NCBI RefSeq assembly: GCF_012396585.1
Contig: NZ_JAAXPR010000008.1
Coordinates: 1-64,000 of the forward strand
Reading direction: 5' to 3'
Origin: Streptococcus ovuberis
GTDB lineage: Bacteria > Bacillota > Bacilli > Lactobacillales > Streptococcaceae
DNA: 64,000 nucleotides
Position 1 is the first letter of the stretch; the number at the start of each line of letters is the position of its first letter. Made by a program: the position numbers and the translations under genes. Below, one piece after another: positions 1 through 12,933 of this stretch. The notes below the pieces were generated by a model that ran no database searches, had not been told where the DNA came from, and was given only the letters and a program-made list of their open reading frames with translations.

Positions 1-98
1 TGGGTTTCGGAACTTTGAAAACTTCAAAACTCGCATTTTCATTGCGATAAACATAAAACAAGAGAAGACAAAGCTTGTCCTCTCTCGATGTTAGATTG

Positions 99-120
99 GT
101 CAACCCACTACAGTTGACAA
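99..120. repeat. Core hairpin of a dispersed intergenic repeat
   Basis: Twenty-two bases here are identical to 28999-29020, the centre of the palindromic element at 28926-29122. GTCAAC and GTTGAC arms flank the eight-base loop CCACTACA. The flanking terminal repeats of the second copy are absent, so this looks like a decayed or partial copy. Confidence 0.75.
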
Positions 121-241
121 TGAGGCACTTATTTTTCCTTTTTTGAAAAGACTGTCAAGATATAAATGAGTTATAATAATTCTATTTCTTTGCATAGAAA
201 TTAGGCGCCTATTCAAATAGAGTATAGATGTCTCAGGATCG

Positions 242-276
242 AAATAGTCCTGATCGTACAACGATCAGGACTATTT
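242..276 (+). terminator. Perfect 15-bp hairpin, probable terminator of a gene left of the window
   Basis: Arms 242-256 and 262-276 pair perfectly around the loop TACAA. On the plus strand the hairpin runs into TTTTATA, whereas on the minus strand no U-tract follows. It therefore more likely ends a rightward transcript from before position 1 than the ATP synthase operon. Confidence 0.6.
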
Positions 277-601
277 TATAATCTCTTAAACTCTAAAAAT
301 ATTATAAGAAAGTTATAGTGAATTGAATAAATGTTAGGACATCGTTAAGTCTCTTTGATGAACCTAGGTTCTATCTGCATTGACTTGCCTTGTCCTATTC
401 CTTTCTCAATCCACTATAAAACTGATAAGATATCTACCCGCAGACAGTACTAGTATAAATCAATATATTAACACAATCATTTTTGTTTTTTAAAGAACAG
501 ATTAGTTATAACTTACTTAGAATCATAGTAACAAATAATTATTTTATTAATTTGACAGCTAATTAAACTAATAAATTAATTCCATACAAATAATACTTAT
601 T

Positions 602-1018
602 TCAATGCCTTCCCACATGAATGCGGTTGATGGCACGCTGAAGAGCGACCCGCGCGCGACGTTCTTGATCAATGGAATGGGCTGCCTGGGCACGTTGGAT
701 TTCCTGCTCTGCCACCAGTTTGGCACGCTCTGCTCTGGAGACATCAATGTCTCTTTCGCGTTCAGCCGAATCTGACACAATGGTAATCAAATCGTCCGCA
801 ACCTCAATGATTCCACCATTGACAGCAATCCAATCGACATGATTGTCATCATCAATCCGACGTACCTTGATTTCTGCAATCTCTAAAGGGGCAATCAGGT
901 TGGAATGACCTGGATAAATTCCCATTTCCCCAACGCTAGTCCGACACTGAACATAGGTCGCATGGTGATCATACCGCACCCCATCAGGAGTCACAATTTG
1001 AACCGTCATCTGTTTCAC
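602..1018 (-). CDS. atpC: F1Fo ATP synthase epsilon subunit
   Basis: A 138-residue epsilon subunit, part of the F1 central stalk. It couples rotation of the c-ring to the catalytic head and can inhibit ATP hydrolysis. The N-terminal beta domain (about residues 1-85, with the TPDGVRY and GEMGIYPGH segments) is followed by a helical C-terminal hairpin rich in Glu/Arg/Ala. The start is GTG at 1018, chosen because AGGAGG lies seven bases upstream; the ATG three codons later is too far from it. It is the last gene of the operon, 11 bases after atpD. Confidence 0.96.
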   Translation of the reverse strand: MKQMTVQIVTPDGVRYDHHATYVQCRTSVGEMGIYPGHSNLIAPLEIAEIKVRRIDDDNHVDWIAVNGGIIEVADDLITIVSDSAERERDIDVSRAERAKLVAEQEIQRAQAAHSIDQERRARVALQRAINRIHVGRH

Positions 1019-1029
1019 AACCTAGCCTC

Positions 1030-2454
<1,425 letters not shown>

Positions 2455-3330
2455 TTACGAAATGGCATTAGCGCCACTAACAATCTCAGTGATTTCCTGT
2501 GTGATTCCAGCCTGGCGGGCACGATTATACTGAATGGTCAAGTCTGAAATAATCTGCTTGGCATTATCGGTTGCTGCCTGCATAGCTGTCATGCTGGCAG
2601 CACTCTCAGCTGTTTTAGCATCAACAATCGCCCCATAAATCATAGATTCTGCATACTGTGGTAACAACTGTTCCAGAATGGTATCACGGTCAGGTTCCAA
2701 ATCAAAGGTCTTAGTGTAGCCATCTGCCTCGTTCGGATCCAGATGGGCAATCGGCAACATCTGCTCCACTCGTACCTGGCTGGTCAAACTATTAATATGG
2801 TGGGTGTAGCAGACATAGAGAGCATCAAAGAGCTCGTTTTGATACATGTCTAAAGCAGTCATGATAATCTGCCGCACCTCTTCAAAACTCGGATGATCCG
2901 ATAAGCCTCTTAGCTCAAAAATAGGTGTAATCCCACGAACCTTTAAAAAATCCGCTCCAATTCCACCAAGACATAGAACCGCATACTCGTCTGGCGACTC
3001 ATGATCCTGATCGATCATCTCCATAACAGAACGGAGGATGGTTGAATTGTAACTACCTACTAACCCCTTATCAGAGGTGATAATCAAGTAAGCTGTCTTT
3101 TTGATCTCCCGTTCAATCAGCATGGGATTGGTCGTCCCCTTAATCAGCTCTGCCTGCATAAGGTCCGTTGTAATCTGGCGAATTTTTTGAGTATAGATTT
3201 GAAATGATTTGGCATGGGTCTCCGACCTAGCTAAACGCGAAACAGCTACCATATGCATAGCACCTGTAATATGGCTGGTTTTCTGGGTGGATGCAATCCG
3301 AGATTTGATCTCATTGAGAGAATTTCCCAT
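2455..3330 (-). CDS. atpG: F1Fo ATP synthase gamma subunit
   Basis: The rotating gamma shaft (291 residues). It begins with the conserved [12 protein letters not shown] helix and ends with the conserved [18 protein letters not shown] helix; these two form the antiparallel coiled coil inside the alpha3beta3 head. The central Rossmann-like part contains [12 protein letters not shown]. It lies 17 bases after atpA in the same operon. Confidence 0.98.
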   Translation of the reverse strand: MGNSLNEIKSRIASTQKTSHITGAMHMVAVSRLARSETHAKSFQIYTQKIRQITTDLMQAELIKGTTNPMLIEREIKKTAYLIITSDKGLVGSYNSTILRSVMEMIDQDHESPDEYAVLCLGGIGADFLKVRGITPIFELRGLSDHPSFEEVRQIIMTALDMYQNELFDALYVCYTHHINSLTSQVRVEQMLPIAHLDPNEADGYTKTFDLEPDRDTILEQLLPQYAESMIYGAIVDAKTAESAASMTAMQAATDNAKQIISDLTIQYNRARQAGITQEITEIVSGANAIS

Positions 3331-3347
3331 TCCTTACTCCTGTCGTT

Positions 3348-4853
3348 CTATTTATAAGAAGCCTCCGCCTTAAAACTGCGAATGGCAGCATCTAGGACAG
3401 CTTCGTCTGGCAAATCTTTGGTCTCACGAATATGGCTCAATAAATCATCATGGTGCAGGTCAAAGTAATCATATAATTGACTCTCAAAAGTCAAAATATC
3501 TTGAACAGGCACCGTATCAAGGAAACCATGTGTCAGAGCATAGAGAAGAACAACTTGCTTCTCCACAGGAATCGGCTGATGCAAGGGTTGTTTGAGCACT
3601 TCAACCGTCCGGCGTCCACGATTCAACTTAGCCTGGGTTGCCGCATCTAGATCTGAACCAAACTGCGTAAAGGCTTCCAACTCCCTATAGGAAGCCAAAT
3701 CAATCCGCAAGGTCCCAGCCACCTTCTTCATAGCCTTAATTTGAGCCGAGCCACCGACACGAGAGACAGATGACCCCGCATCAAGCGCTGGCCGAATCCC
3801 TGAGTTAAACAGATTATCCTTGAGGAAAATTTGGCCATCCGTGATGGAAATGACATTGGTTGCAATATAGGCTGAAATATCTCCGGCCTGGGTTTCGATA
3901 AAGGGCAGGGCCGTAATCGAACCTCCTCCTAGCTCATCGGACACTTTGGCTGACCGCTCCAAAAGGCGACTATGGAGATAGAACACATCCCCTGGATAGG
4001 CCTCACGTCCCGGTGGGCGACGAAGCAAGAGCGATAATTCCCTGTAGGCCACTGCCTGTTTAGACAAGTCATCGTAAACAATCAGGACGTGCTTACCTTG
4101 ATACATGAATTCCTCGGCCATGGCCACTCCCGCATAAGGTGCCAAAAAGAGCAACGGAGACGGTTGTGAGGCTGAGGCCGTCACCACAATAGTATAGTCC
4201 AATGCCCCATAGCGTCGTAAGGTCTCAACCTGAGTTCGAACAGTTGATTCTTTCTGACCAATGGCAACATAGATACAAATGACATCCTGCTCCTTTTGGT
4301 TTAGGATCGCATCAATAGCGATAGACGTCTTACCAGTCTGGCGGTCTCCAATAATCAACTCTCGCTGCCCACGACCAATTGGAACCAGGGCATCAATCGC
4401 CTTTATCCCTGTCTGAAAAGGTTCTTTAACAGACTTCCGTTGCATAACGCCAGGCGCCGCTGCCTCCACAGGGCGAGTTCTTTTAGTCTTGATTACCCCA
4501 AGTCCATCTACCGGCTGCCCCAAAGGGTTAACCACTCGACCAATCAAGGCTTCTCCGACAGGAACCTCCATGATTTTCCCTGTTCGAGTGACAGTATCTC
4601 CCTCTCGAATACCTGTAAAATCGCCTAAAATAATAATACCGACATCATTCGTTTCTAGGTTTTGCGCCATCCCAAAAGAACCATTAGCAAAGCGTAGCAA
4701 CTCGCCACTCATCGCTTTCTCTAGACCTTGCGCACGCGCAATCCCATCTCCGACATAGGTGACAACACCTGTTTCTGTCACTTCAAAACTTGGCTTAAAG
4801 CCATCCAGTTGTTGCTTGATTAAAGCAGAAATTTCCTGTGTGTTAAGAGCCAA
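3348..4853 (-). CDS. atpA: F1Fo ATP synthase alpha subunit
   Basis: The regulatory, nucleotide-binding alpha subunit (501 residues). The P-loop GDRQTGKT is at 169-176, and SRVGGSAQ near residue 365 contains the conserved arginine finger region. Length is normal for the family. It stands between atpH (14-base gap) and atpG. Confidence 0.98.
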   Translation of the reverse strand: MALNTQEISALIKQQLDGFKPSFEVTETGVVTYVGDGIARAQGLEKAMSGELLRFANGSFGMAQNLETNDVGIIILGDFTGIREGDTVTRTGKIMEVPVGEALIGRVVNPLGQPVDGLGVIKTKRTRPVEAAAPGVMQRKSVKEPFQTGIKAIDALVPIGRGQRELIIGDRQTGKTSIAIDAILNQKEQDVICIYVAIGQKESTVRTQVETLRRYGALDYTIVVTASASQPSPLLFLAPYAGVAMAEEFMYQGKHVLIVYDDLSKQAVAYRELSLLLRRPPGREAYPGDVFYLHSRLLERSAKVSDELGGGSITALPFIETQAGDISAYIATNVISITDGQIFLKDNLFNSGIRPALDAGSSVSRVGGSAQIKAMKKVAGTLRIDLASYRELEAFTQFGSDLDAATQAKLNRGRRTVEVLKQPLHQPIPVEKQVVLLYALTHGFLDTVPVQDILTFESQLYDYFDLHHDDLLSHIRETKDLPDEAVLDAAIRSFKAEASYK

Positions 4854-4867
4854 AACAGCACCACTTC

Positions 4868-5404
4868 CTATTTCATCTCATGTTCGATTGTTTGTAACTG
4901 ATGACGGACACTGGCATCAATCACCTTGTGATTGACTTCGACCACAAAGCCTCCCATCAATTCTGGACGAATCTCTTCATAGACTTGACGCACTTTCAAG
5001 CCTAAGAGTTTTTCCGTTTTCTCAATTAGTTTCAATTTTTGACTAGCTGTAAATGGAACAACTGTAGACAACTTCATATCATACTGTCCCATAGCGGTCT
5101 GTGAATGTTGGATTACTTCAGCCAAACTTGGATAGAGTAATTCGTACTCCTGTTTCAAGATAATTTGGTCGAAAAAAGCAGCCAATATCGGTGAAAGTTC
5201 CTCTTGAAACAAGTGCAAAATACTCATTTTATCTTGCTTACCAATCGTCTGGTTAGCAAAGAATTTCTCCAGATTTTGCTGGTCAAAAACATTTAAAACC
5301 TGACGAACCTCCTTAAAAAATTCTGCCAGGTTTGCTTCCTTTCTCGCTTGTCGAACCAAATCCTGAGAATATTTCAGTACGGCATCAAATTGATTTGCAT
5401 CCAT
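4868..5404 (-). CDS. atpH: F1Fo ATP synthase delta subunit
   Basis: The delta subunit (178 residues), part of the peripheral stator joining the head of F1 to the b subunits. Sequence is weakly conserved, as usual for this family. The C-terminal segment ([26 protein letters not shown]) is the recognisable signature. It begins one base after the atpF stop, suggesting translational coupling. Confidence 0.95.
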   Translation of the reverse strand: MDANQFDAVLKYSQDLVRQARKEANLAEFFKEVRQVLNVFDQQNLEKFFANQTIGKQDKMSILHLFQEELSPILAAFFDQIILKQEYELLYPSLAEVIQHSQTAMGQYDMKLSTVVPFTASQKLKLIEKTEKLLGLKVRQVYEEIRPELMGGFVVEVNHKVIDASVRHQLQTIEHEMK

Positions 5405-5405
5405 C

Positions 5406-5912
5406 TTATTCTCCTAATTTTTCCAAATAGCGGTCAATTAAGTCACTCTGTGCCATCGGATCAAGTTCTTTCATCAAGATTTGCTGAGCTAGTTCTAAAG
5501 ACATCGTAGACACTTCTTCGCGCATGGCCGCCAACGCTTCTGCTTGTTTTCGAGCGATGTCTTTCTCAGCCTTTTCCTTCATCTGTTCAACCTGCTTTTC
5601 CGCATCTGCAAGCAGCCGACTTTTCATAGCTTCCCCAGTCTGCTTGGCTTCAAGCAAAATACCATCTGCCACCTTTCGAACGTCTGATAATTCTGCCTGA
5701 CGTTGTCGCACAAGGGCTGTCGCTTCTTTTTTAGCCTCTTCAGCGCGATCGATCTCTTCGGTAATATACTGGGCCCTTTTTTCAAAAATTCCAGTAATCT
5801 TCTCCCAAGCAAACAAACGCAAAAGGACAAAAAGCAACGTAAAGGCTCCTGTCACGATGATAAAATGCCCGATCATGGTCCCCAAGGCAGAAGATCCTAC
5901 AATTGTTAACAT
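5406..5912 (-). CDS. atpF: F1Fo ATP synthase b subunit
   Basis: The b subunit (168 residues), an N-terminally membrane-anchored stator. One hydrophobic segment (about residues 14-32) is followed by a long charged helix rich in Glu, Lys, Arg and Ala (about 35-150) that forms the dimeric peripheral stalk. It lies 16 bases after atpB and just before atpH. Confidence 0.96.
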   Translation of the reverse strand: MLTIVGSSALGTMIGHFIIVTGAFTLLFVLLRLFAWEKITGIFEKRAQYITEEIDRAEEAKKEATALVRQRQAELSDVRKVADGILLEAKQTGEAMKSRLLADAEKQVEQMKEKAEKDIARKQAEALAAMREEVSTMSLELAQQILMKELDPMAQSDLIDRYLEKLGE

Positions 5913-5928
5913 ATTATTCCTTCCATTT

Positions 5929-6642
5929 CTATTGCTCGTGATGATTAATTTTCTTGCCTAAATACATAGAGGACAACAAAACAAAGACATAGGCCTGTAA
6001 ACACGAAATAAAGACTGAAAAACCAATCCAGACTAAACTCAACACAAATCCCAAAGGTCCTGTCAAAATGTTAATCTGTGACATCTTCAAAATCAAATCG
6101 ATGACCACTTCCCCTGCAAAAATATTCCCAAAAAGCCGCAATCCCAAGGAAAGAATATTGGTGAATTCTTCCATCACATGAAAAAAAGTCATGGCAGGAG
6201 GTGTGATAAACTCCTTGAAGAACCCCTTCGCTCCATTAATTTTTAGAGATTGATAGTTGTTATAGAGGGAAATCATCAAAGAAAGAGCTAACGCATAAAA
6301 CATATTAGCCGTCGGTGACATCCAGTAACTCAACTCATGGTGCCCTTCGATTTTAGCAACCAAGCCTAAATTATTGGCAAGTACCAAGAAGGTAAAGAGT
6401 GTGAAATAAAAAAGGGAGTATTGTTTGGCGTAAGTCTGACCTAAGTTTGGAGAAATGACCTTAATGACAAATTCATAGATCCACTCCAGCACATTTTGCT
6501 TTCCATTCGGTTTCAAGGTCATTGTCCGACTAGCCCATAACACGAAAGAAAAAACCAGTACAACTGTCAAGATGGTCATGGCTAAAACCGTCAAATCAAA
6601 GGTAATCGGACCAAAATCAAATTTGGGAGTATGGGTTTCCAA
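5929..6642 (-). CDS. atpB: F1Fo ATP synthase a subunit (TTG start)
   Basis: The membrane a subunit (237 residues), which forms the proton half-channels against the c-ring. The essential arginine is Arg169 in LGLRLFGN. Five to six hydrophobic segments are visible. The start codon appears to be TTG at 6642: AAGGAGG lies about eight bases upstream and no ATG or GTG in frame fits as well. It is located between atpE and atpF. Confidence 0.95.
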   Translation of the reverse strand: METHTPKFDFGPITFDLTVLAMTILTVVLVFSFVLWASRTMTLKPNGKQNVLEWIYEFVIKVISPNLGQTYAKQYSLFYFTLFTFLVLANNLGLVAKIEGHHELSYWMSPTANMFYALALSLMISLYNNYQSLKINGAKGFFKEFITPPAMTFFHVMEEFTNILSLGLRLFGNIFAGEVVIDLILKMSQINILTGPLGFVLSLVWIGFSVFISCLQAYVFVLLSSMYLGKKINHHEQ

Positions 6643-6670
6643 GCGAGATACCTCCTTAGCGTTTTGCGCA

Positions 6671-6871
6671 TTACTTCAACACAAAAGCCATCGCTAAAGT
6701 GATAAAGTAAGACCCCTCAATAAATGCTACCCCTACAAAAAGCGTTGTAAATAGCTTGTCATACATCTCTGGCTGACGGGCTGCAGCAGTAAAGAAACGG
6801 CTCACCATGGTCCCAACCCCGATACCTACACCAAGTGTTGCTAGACCAAGCGCGAGAATCCCTAAGTTCAT
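6671..6871 (-). CDS. atpE: F1Fo ATP synthase c subunit
   Basis: The c-ring subunit (66 residues): two membrane helices joined by the polar loop ARQPE (residues 31-35), with the ion-binding carboxylate Glu52 in helix 2 (AFIEGSYF). Helix 1 has Val, not Gln, in the GIGVGT stretch where Na+-dependent rings carry Gln, so a proton-translocating ring is inferred. It is the first gene of the operon, with GGAGGC upstream of the ATG. Confidence 0.97.
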   Translation of the reverse strand: MNLGILALGLATLGVGIGVGTMVSRFFTAAARQPEMYDKLFTTLFVGVAFIEGSYFITLAMAFVLK

Positions 6872-6903
6872 ATTTATGCCTCCAAATAAAAATTTACTCC
6901 CTT

Positions 6904-6932
6904 AGTTTAGTCCTATTTTCTCACTTTGTCAA
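6904..6932 (-). promoter_or_regulatory. Promoter of the ATP synthase operon
   Basis: On the minus strand TTGACA (6927-6932) is separated by 17 bases from TAAACT (6904-6909). The predicted start lies about 25 bases upstream of the atpE ATG, leaving room for the GGAGGC ribosome-binding site. Confidence 0.8.
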
Positions 6933-7417
6933 TGAAAAGCAAACAAGAAAGCGTTTTGCTCACGAGAAATTGACTCTTTCTCTTGAGTAAAAATCAGTAG
7001 TTAGAGGTCAGCACTCCTCTGATCAACTCTTTGATCCACCATTTATGATAGTTTCTCGTACGATATGTATCGCGTATAGCTACCAGATAAGCAACAATAG
7101 TCAAGGTTAGGATACCAATCGATGATTCCGTAAAAGTCTCTTTTTCCATCCACCTCCGCACAGCTCAAATAGACTAGATTGAACGGTTTGAGACTTCAGA
7201 TCGGTCGAACAACACTCGGTTTCCTGTTTTAGAGCTGTAAAAACGAAGTCAATTCTGTTCCCAAACCCTCTCCTCCCAGACCTTAGTGGCGTCACAATCA
7301 AAAAAGGAAGCTTACTCCAGTCTCCACCGATTACAGATGCTAAACAGCGGGAGATGGGTTTTGGGGTCAAATACAAAAAAGTAGAAACAGGCGCCCTATT
7401 TTTTTATAGCTTCAAAT
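6933..7417. other. Intergenic region without a supported gene
   Basis: About 480 bases between dgkB and the atp promoter. An 89-codon frame on the minus strand (7107-7376) has no convincing ribosome-binding site or recognisable family. A 41-bp stretch at 7226-7266 resembles the two ends of a type II-A CRISPR repeat (listed separately). Confidence 0.5.
7226..7266. other. Solitary CRISPR-repeat-like sequence
   Basis: The left end GTTTTAGAGCTGT (7226-7238) is identical to the first 13 bases of the common streptococcal type II-A repeat. The right end GTTCCCAAAC (7257-7266) matches its last ten bases with one difference. The middle differs, and the whole is 41 instead of 36 bases. There is one copy only, with no spacers and no cas genes nearby. 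Confidence 0.3.
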
Positions 7418-7447
7418 AAGCTTCGGTTCCTGCTGAAACCAAAGCTT
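7418..7447 (-). terminator. Probable terminator of the ligA-dgkB unit
   Basis: Arms 7418-7428 and 7437-7447 form an 11-bp stem with one G-U pair, directly after the dgkB stop. The minus-strand transcript continues into an AT-rich run with a stretch of T further on. Confidence 0.55.
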
Positions 7448-7458
7448 AGCACTTGTCT

Positions 7459-8487
7459 TTAATAAGAATCAATCTCCTCTGCCTCTTGCTCAAAACGTTG
7501 GATATTTTCTTCAATCTCACGTTCAAAACTATCCTGCGTGAAAGCTTCATCTGAGATTTCATCCGTGTTACAGAAAAATTCAATATGATTGCTAAGGTTT
7601 CGCAGCTCAATCGGAGCATCTCCACCGTACTCGCCATCTAGGTTAATCATCATGTGACGTTGCCCAGGACTGACCTGTGGCTCGATATGGATGTAACTGG
7701 TCTTGATGTATTCTACTTTAGAATGATCAACGTGCTTGCCCCCTTGCAAGACCAAACGTATCAGGTGCAAAATTTCAAATAGATTGTTGGTCTTGACCAT
7801 GATCAGGGTAAAATTGCCATCATCCAATTTGGCATCGGGTGCAATCTGTTCAAAGCCACCGATTGTATTGGTCAGAGCTGCAAAAAGCATGGAAATTTTC
7901 CCTTCAAAGACCCCTTGGTCATGAGTTACCTTGACCGGAGTGTATTCGATTTTAGGCAAAAGCTCCGCTCCCTTGACCACATAAGCCAGGTAGCCAAAAA
8001 CCGTTTTTAACTGACTAGGTACACTATAGGTCAATTCGGTCAGTGTTCCTGCCGCTGCGATATTGATGAAATAGTCTTCTCCTCTAGCCAAGCCAATATC
8101 CATCTTGATGGTCTGATTTTTAGCAATGATCTTAGCTGCCGCAACCGGATTTCCTCTTGGGATCTTGAGCGCCCTAGCATAATCATTCGTCGTCCCTGTT
8201 GGAATAATCGCCATCTTAGGGCGTTTCTCCAGAGGAGCAATACCATTGACCACCTCATTAATGGTACCGTCTCCTCCAGCTGCAATCACCAAATCAAAAC
8301 CAGCTAGACCTGCTCGTCGGGCTTCCTGTTTGGCAGACTCTGGATCTGCCGTCGTCTGAAAGGCAGATGTTTCATATCCTGAGTTCTCCAAAACATGAAG
8401 CACCTCTGCTACATGTTTCTTCATGATTTCTTGGCCTGAGGTGGGATTATAAATCAACCTTGCCTTCAAAACCTGTCCTTGTGTCAT
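7459..8487 (-). CDS. dgkB: Diacylglycerol/lipid kinase (DagK/DgkB family)
   Basis: A soluble lipid kinase of the DAGK catalytic family (342 residues from the chosen start) that phosphorylates diacylglycerol to return it to phospholipid synthesis, for instance after lipoteichoic acid synthesis. The nucleotide-binding GGDGT motif is at about residues 71-75, followed by NEVVNGI and PTGTTNDYARAL. The start at 8487 is preferred because AGGAG stands five bases upstream; a longer frame opens nine codons earlier. The start overlaps beyond the ligA stop, so the two genes are translationally coupled. The C-terminal 30 residues are very acidic. Confidence 0.9.
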   Translation of the reverse strand: MTQGQVLKARLIYNPTSGQEIMKKHVAEVLHVLENSGYETSAFQTTADPESAKQEARRAGLAGFDLVIAAGGDGTINEVVNGIAPLEKRPKMAIIPTGTTNDYARALKIPRGNPVAAAKIIAKNQTIKMDIGLARGEDYFINIAAAGTLTELTYSVPSQLKTVFGYLAYVVKGAELLPKIEYTPVKVTHDQGVFEGKISMLFAALTNTIGGFEQIAPDAKLDDGNFTLIMVKTNNLFEILHLIRLVLQGGKHVDHSKVEYIKTSYIHIEPQVSPGQRHMMINLDGEYGGDAPIELRNLSNHIEFFCNTDEISDEAFTQDSFEREIEENIQRFEQEAEEIDSY

Positions 8488-8495
8488 ACTATCTC

Positions 8496-10484
<1,989 letters not shown>

Positions 10485-10726
10485 TTATTTAGGAACTGAG
10501 AGTTTAGAAAAGCGTTAAGGCATGTCTAGAAAAACTTGTAATGATCAACTTGTGAAGCATTTATCTACGCCAAGCACAAACTCGCAAAATACCGATTTCA
10601 AGGACAACTGCATTCATCCTAGAAATATCTTTTTAAGAAATCTCGCAATCCCCTTCCATTAACGCCTTAATCCACAAATAGTTGCCCCCTCAGCGTTCCG
10701 TGATACTAGAGAACAACAAACTAGTG

Positions 10727-11653
10727 CTACTTAACTGCATTAGGGTCAAACTCATAAAAGCCTGTATCTAAGCCTCTTCCCGCAGGATGGTGACGCTGCA
10801 CTTCCTCATCCAACAAGAGTGCCTCTTCTTGGGTAAAGGTTCCAGCTTCAATCGCAGTTTTCGCCTTCATAAAACACTCCACAATCGCCACAAAATCTTG
10901 CCCCGGACAATAGATCCCATCTAATTTCCAATGGGTAAACCCATGCGCTACTAACTCTATCAGCTTGCTCATCAGATCAATGTCATTATTCATAAAGATA
11001 TGGGTTCCATGACCATCTTCAAAAATAGAGTAATGGGTATCTGGTTTCTTAGGCTCAGCTAAAAAGAGGCCCCTATCCTTGTCAATTCCGTCCTCAATGC
11101 CTGTAAAATGGTAATAATTTTGCAAAAGAGGGCGTTTAGAATGGTGGATAACTGAGGCGCCATAGACCAAAATCTCCGCAGGAATCTCCAAATTATCAGC
11201 GATTTCAAAAAGTTCTGCTGATGGGATTTCTCTGGCTAAGACAGCTTCTGTCGCCCCATGCTGCCCCCAGAAATTCAATTGACGGCTGCTGGTTGCCATG
11301 ACAGAAGTATCATAGATGGCTTTAAAGGGGTACCCATCTCTTTTCAAAACATAAAAAACACCCGTATCTCCAACCGTTAAATAATCCGCCCCTATTTCTA
11401 CCAAAAAATCCAGATAAGGCTTGATTTGATCCATCATATCTTGATGCATCAAGGCATTGACCGCTACAGTAATAGCTTTACCTTCTTGATGAGCCAAGTC
11501 TGCTACTTCTCTCAATTCATCATCATGAAAAGGGCGAGGAAGCCGCAAGCCAAATTGAGACTCACCAACATAAATCCTATCAACACCTAGGGCCAATAAG
11601 TTTTTGGCCTGTTCTACACTCTCTGCTGTCGCTGTTATCGTAATCTTTTTCAT
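10727..11653 (-). CDS. U32-family protein, TrhP1/YrrN-like tRNA hydroxylation subunit
   Basis: A 308-residue peptidase-U32-family protein. It resembles Bacillus YrrN (TrhP1) across its length: the VGESQFGLRLP segment near the N-terminus, HSKRPLLQNYY in the middle, and IFEDGHGTHIFMNND near residue 220. In the known pathway TrhP1 works with a longer partner, TrhP2, to make 5-hydroxyuridine at tRNA wobble position 34. The cysteine-rich motif of the catalytic partner is absent here, as expected for the P1 type, and no TrhP2 gene is in the window. Protease activity is unlikely. TATAAT stands six bases before the ATG. Confidence 0.8.
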   Translation of the reverse strand: MKKITITATAESVEQAKNLLALGVDRIYVGESQFGLRLPRPFHDDELREVADLAHQEGKAITVAVNALMHQDMMDQIKPYLDFLVEIGADYLTVGDTGVFYVLKRDGYPFKAIYDTSVMATSSRQLNFWGQHGATEAVLAREIPSAELFEIADNLEIPAEILVYGASVIHHSKRPLLQNYYHFTGIEDGIDKDRGLFLAEPKKPDTHYSIFEDGHGTHIFMNNDIDLMSKLIELVAHGFTHWKLDGIYCPGQDFVAIVECFMKAKTAIEAGTFTQEEALLLDEEVQRHHPAGRGLDTGFYEFDPNAVK

Positions 11654-11659
11654 AGCTCT

Positions 11660-11665
11660 ATTATA
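11660..11665 (-). promoter_or_regulatory. -10 box of the U32-family gene
   Basis: A perfect TATAAT on the minus strand lies six bases upstream of the ATG at 11653. There is no room for a leader, and only weak AGAG is present before the start, so a leaderless transcript is predicted. Confidence 0.6.
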
Positions 11666-11793
11666 GCGAAAAAAATCACAATTTACTAGCCTAAAATGAG
11701 TGGTTTAAGATGATATTACAGGCTTTGTTACATAATTGTAATATAAATTTAACTATTTTATGATATGATAGTAAGGAACCTCAAGGAGAGATT

Positions 11794-12087
11794 ATGGCAC
11801 TAAGAGATTATAAGTACGATGAATTTCCGATTGAGCAAGCCTATCCTAAGCCTGCTCCTTCTTATCAAGATTACGAAACAGACGACAACACCAGCACACA
11901 ACTCAACGACCTCTTGTTTTTTGTTAATGTGGCTATTTTTGCCGTGGCTAGCGTCCTAGCTGTCTTTATTTTATCGGCACTGAATGTCCACTCCCTACTA
12001 GCTTTTGCTCTAGCTATCCCTCTTGGGATTCTAGGCTTAAAGGGGTTTCACCTCTTCAGACACTATCAAAAGGGAAAGACGCGTTAG
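11794..12087 (+). CDS. Small two-helix membrane protein (DUF3270-like)
   Basis: A 97-residue protein with a polar, Tyr/Pro/acid-rich N-terminal half (about 1-38) and two hydrophobic segments (about 40-62 and 68-85), ending with a basic tail. This layout fits the streptococcal DUF3270 family, whose role is unknown; I assign it from general resemblance only. The start is supported by AAGGAGAG seven bases upstream and by TATGAT at 11764-11769. It is one of few plus-strand genes here and is divergent from the U32-family gene. Confidence 0.75.
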   Translation: MALRDYKYDEFPIEQAYPKPAPSYQDYETDDNTSTQLNDLLFFVNVAIFAVASVLAVFILSALNVHSLLAFALAIPLGILGLKGFHLFRHYQKGKTR

Positions 12088-12136
12088 CCCCAACGCGTCT
12101 TTTATACTCCTGCCAACTTCTTGGCAGGAGTTTTTT
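12078..12136 (+). terminator. Tandem terminators after the DUF3270-like gene
   Basis: The first hairpin (12078-12085 with 12092-12099, GACGCGTT arms) contains the stop codon of the gene and is followed by TTTTAT. The second (12106-12116 with 12121-12131) is a perfect 11-bp stem with loop CTTC followed by a run of T. Confidence 0.88.
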
Positions 12137-12888
12137 CAGTTCAGCTAGCCTCCACGATCATCGGACCTTTGCCCTGTGCAAGTTTATAGTCTTAGTTAGT
12201 TGCCCATTCTAGAAAATTTGATTTAGAATTAGTAGCCTTGCTACATCATCTTCCTCCTATTCAAGGATAAATGAATAGGAATAAAGCAGCTTCATCTTTC
12301 CTTTTCTCGTTTAAAGCTAAACATCAATAAGAAAAGAAAAATGAAATAAGCTTGTGCCATTTTAAGAAATGAACTTAATGCAGAAGGTGAAGAATTGCAT
12401 CCTTTGACATTAAATCAGTAACCTTTAGTAATCGCCGACTACTCACTCCCATCAGCTCTGTATTCATCGTTGCTATTGCCCATTGCCCTCTCCTTTTTCC
12501 TCCCTTCGGTCTTAGAGTTGAGACTGGGCAAAAGTGTGCTCTTTTGAAACTATCTAGAAAAAGCAGCTTGACGCAGTGGTTGGGCGAAACGTTTAGCGAT
12601 TTATCGCTTTTAGTATTTCCTCTGCACAGTTAGTTAGGAACTTTCGTTTTAGGCGGTAACCACTTCTGATTATCAGTTTTGTGAGCTCTATAGACTCCAA
12701 AACCGGCCTAATCAACTTGTGCAAAAGGAGGGAAACTGTCCAGTAGATCATTTCAAGTCAGAACCTTGACATAAGAAAACAAAGACGAACGCTTTTTCGT
12801 TTGAGGGAACGAAAAGGAATAGACATGCGCAAATCATCTTTATGAATACAGGTTCTTAGCGTTTTTTTCACTAATTTTACCGCAGTTT
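12137..12888. other. Long gene-free region
   Basis: About 750 bases with no supported gene on either strand. It contains a perfect 8-bp inverted repeat (CCTATTCA, 12256-12263 with 12272-12279), a short AGCGAT/ATCGCT palindrome near 12595, and around 12530 a CTGGGCAAAA stretch like the end of the palindromic element at 28926-29122. Frames are short and broken, so it may be a scar of lost genes. Confidence 0.55.
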
Positions 12889-12889
12889 C

Positions 12890-12912
12890 AAAAAAAGACT
12901 GGTTCCCCAGCC
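12890..12912 (-). terminator. Terminator of the hemolysin III gene
   Basis: On the minus strand GGCTGG (12907-12912) pairs with CCAGTC (12897-12902) over a four-base loop, followed by seven T. It lies 22 bases beyond the stop codon. Confidence 0.8.
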
Positions 12913-12933
12913 TTCCTTAGTAGGATATATGAC

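Larger units (their letters stand above)
1..601. other. Gene-free AT-rich intergenic region
   Basis: No open frame with a ribosome-binding site is visible downstream of the ATP synthase operon. The stretch holds an imperfect hairpin at 61-85, a repeat core at 99-120 and a strong hairpin at 242-276, which are listed separately. No convincing intrinsic terminator lies directly after atpC. Confidence 0.7.

Noticed and set aside
7107..7376. An 89-codon minus-strand frame upstream of atpE
   Set aside because: No Shine-Dalgarno, no recognisable family, Cys- and Arg-rich composition unlike neighbours.
11728..11745. TTACATAATTGTAA palindrome in the divergent region before the DUF3270-like gene, considered as an operator
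   Set aside because: AT-rich and does not match a regulator consensus (CopY, Rex and AdcR patterns differ), and its spacing to the promoter is unclear.
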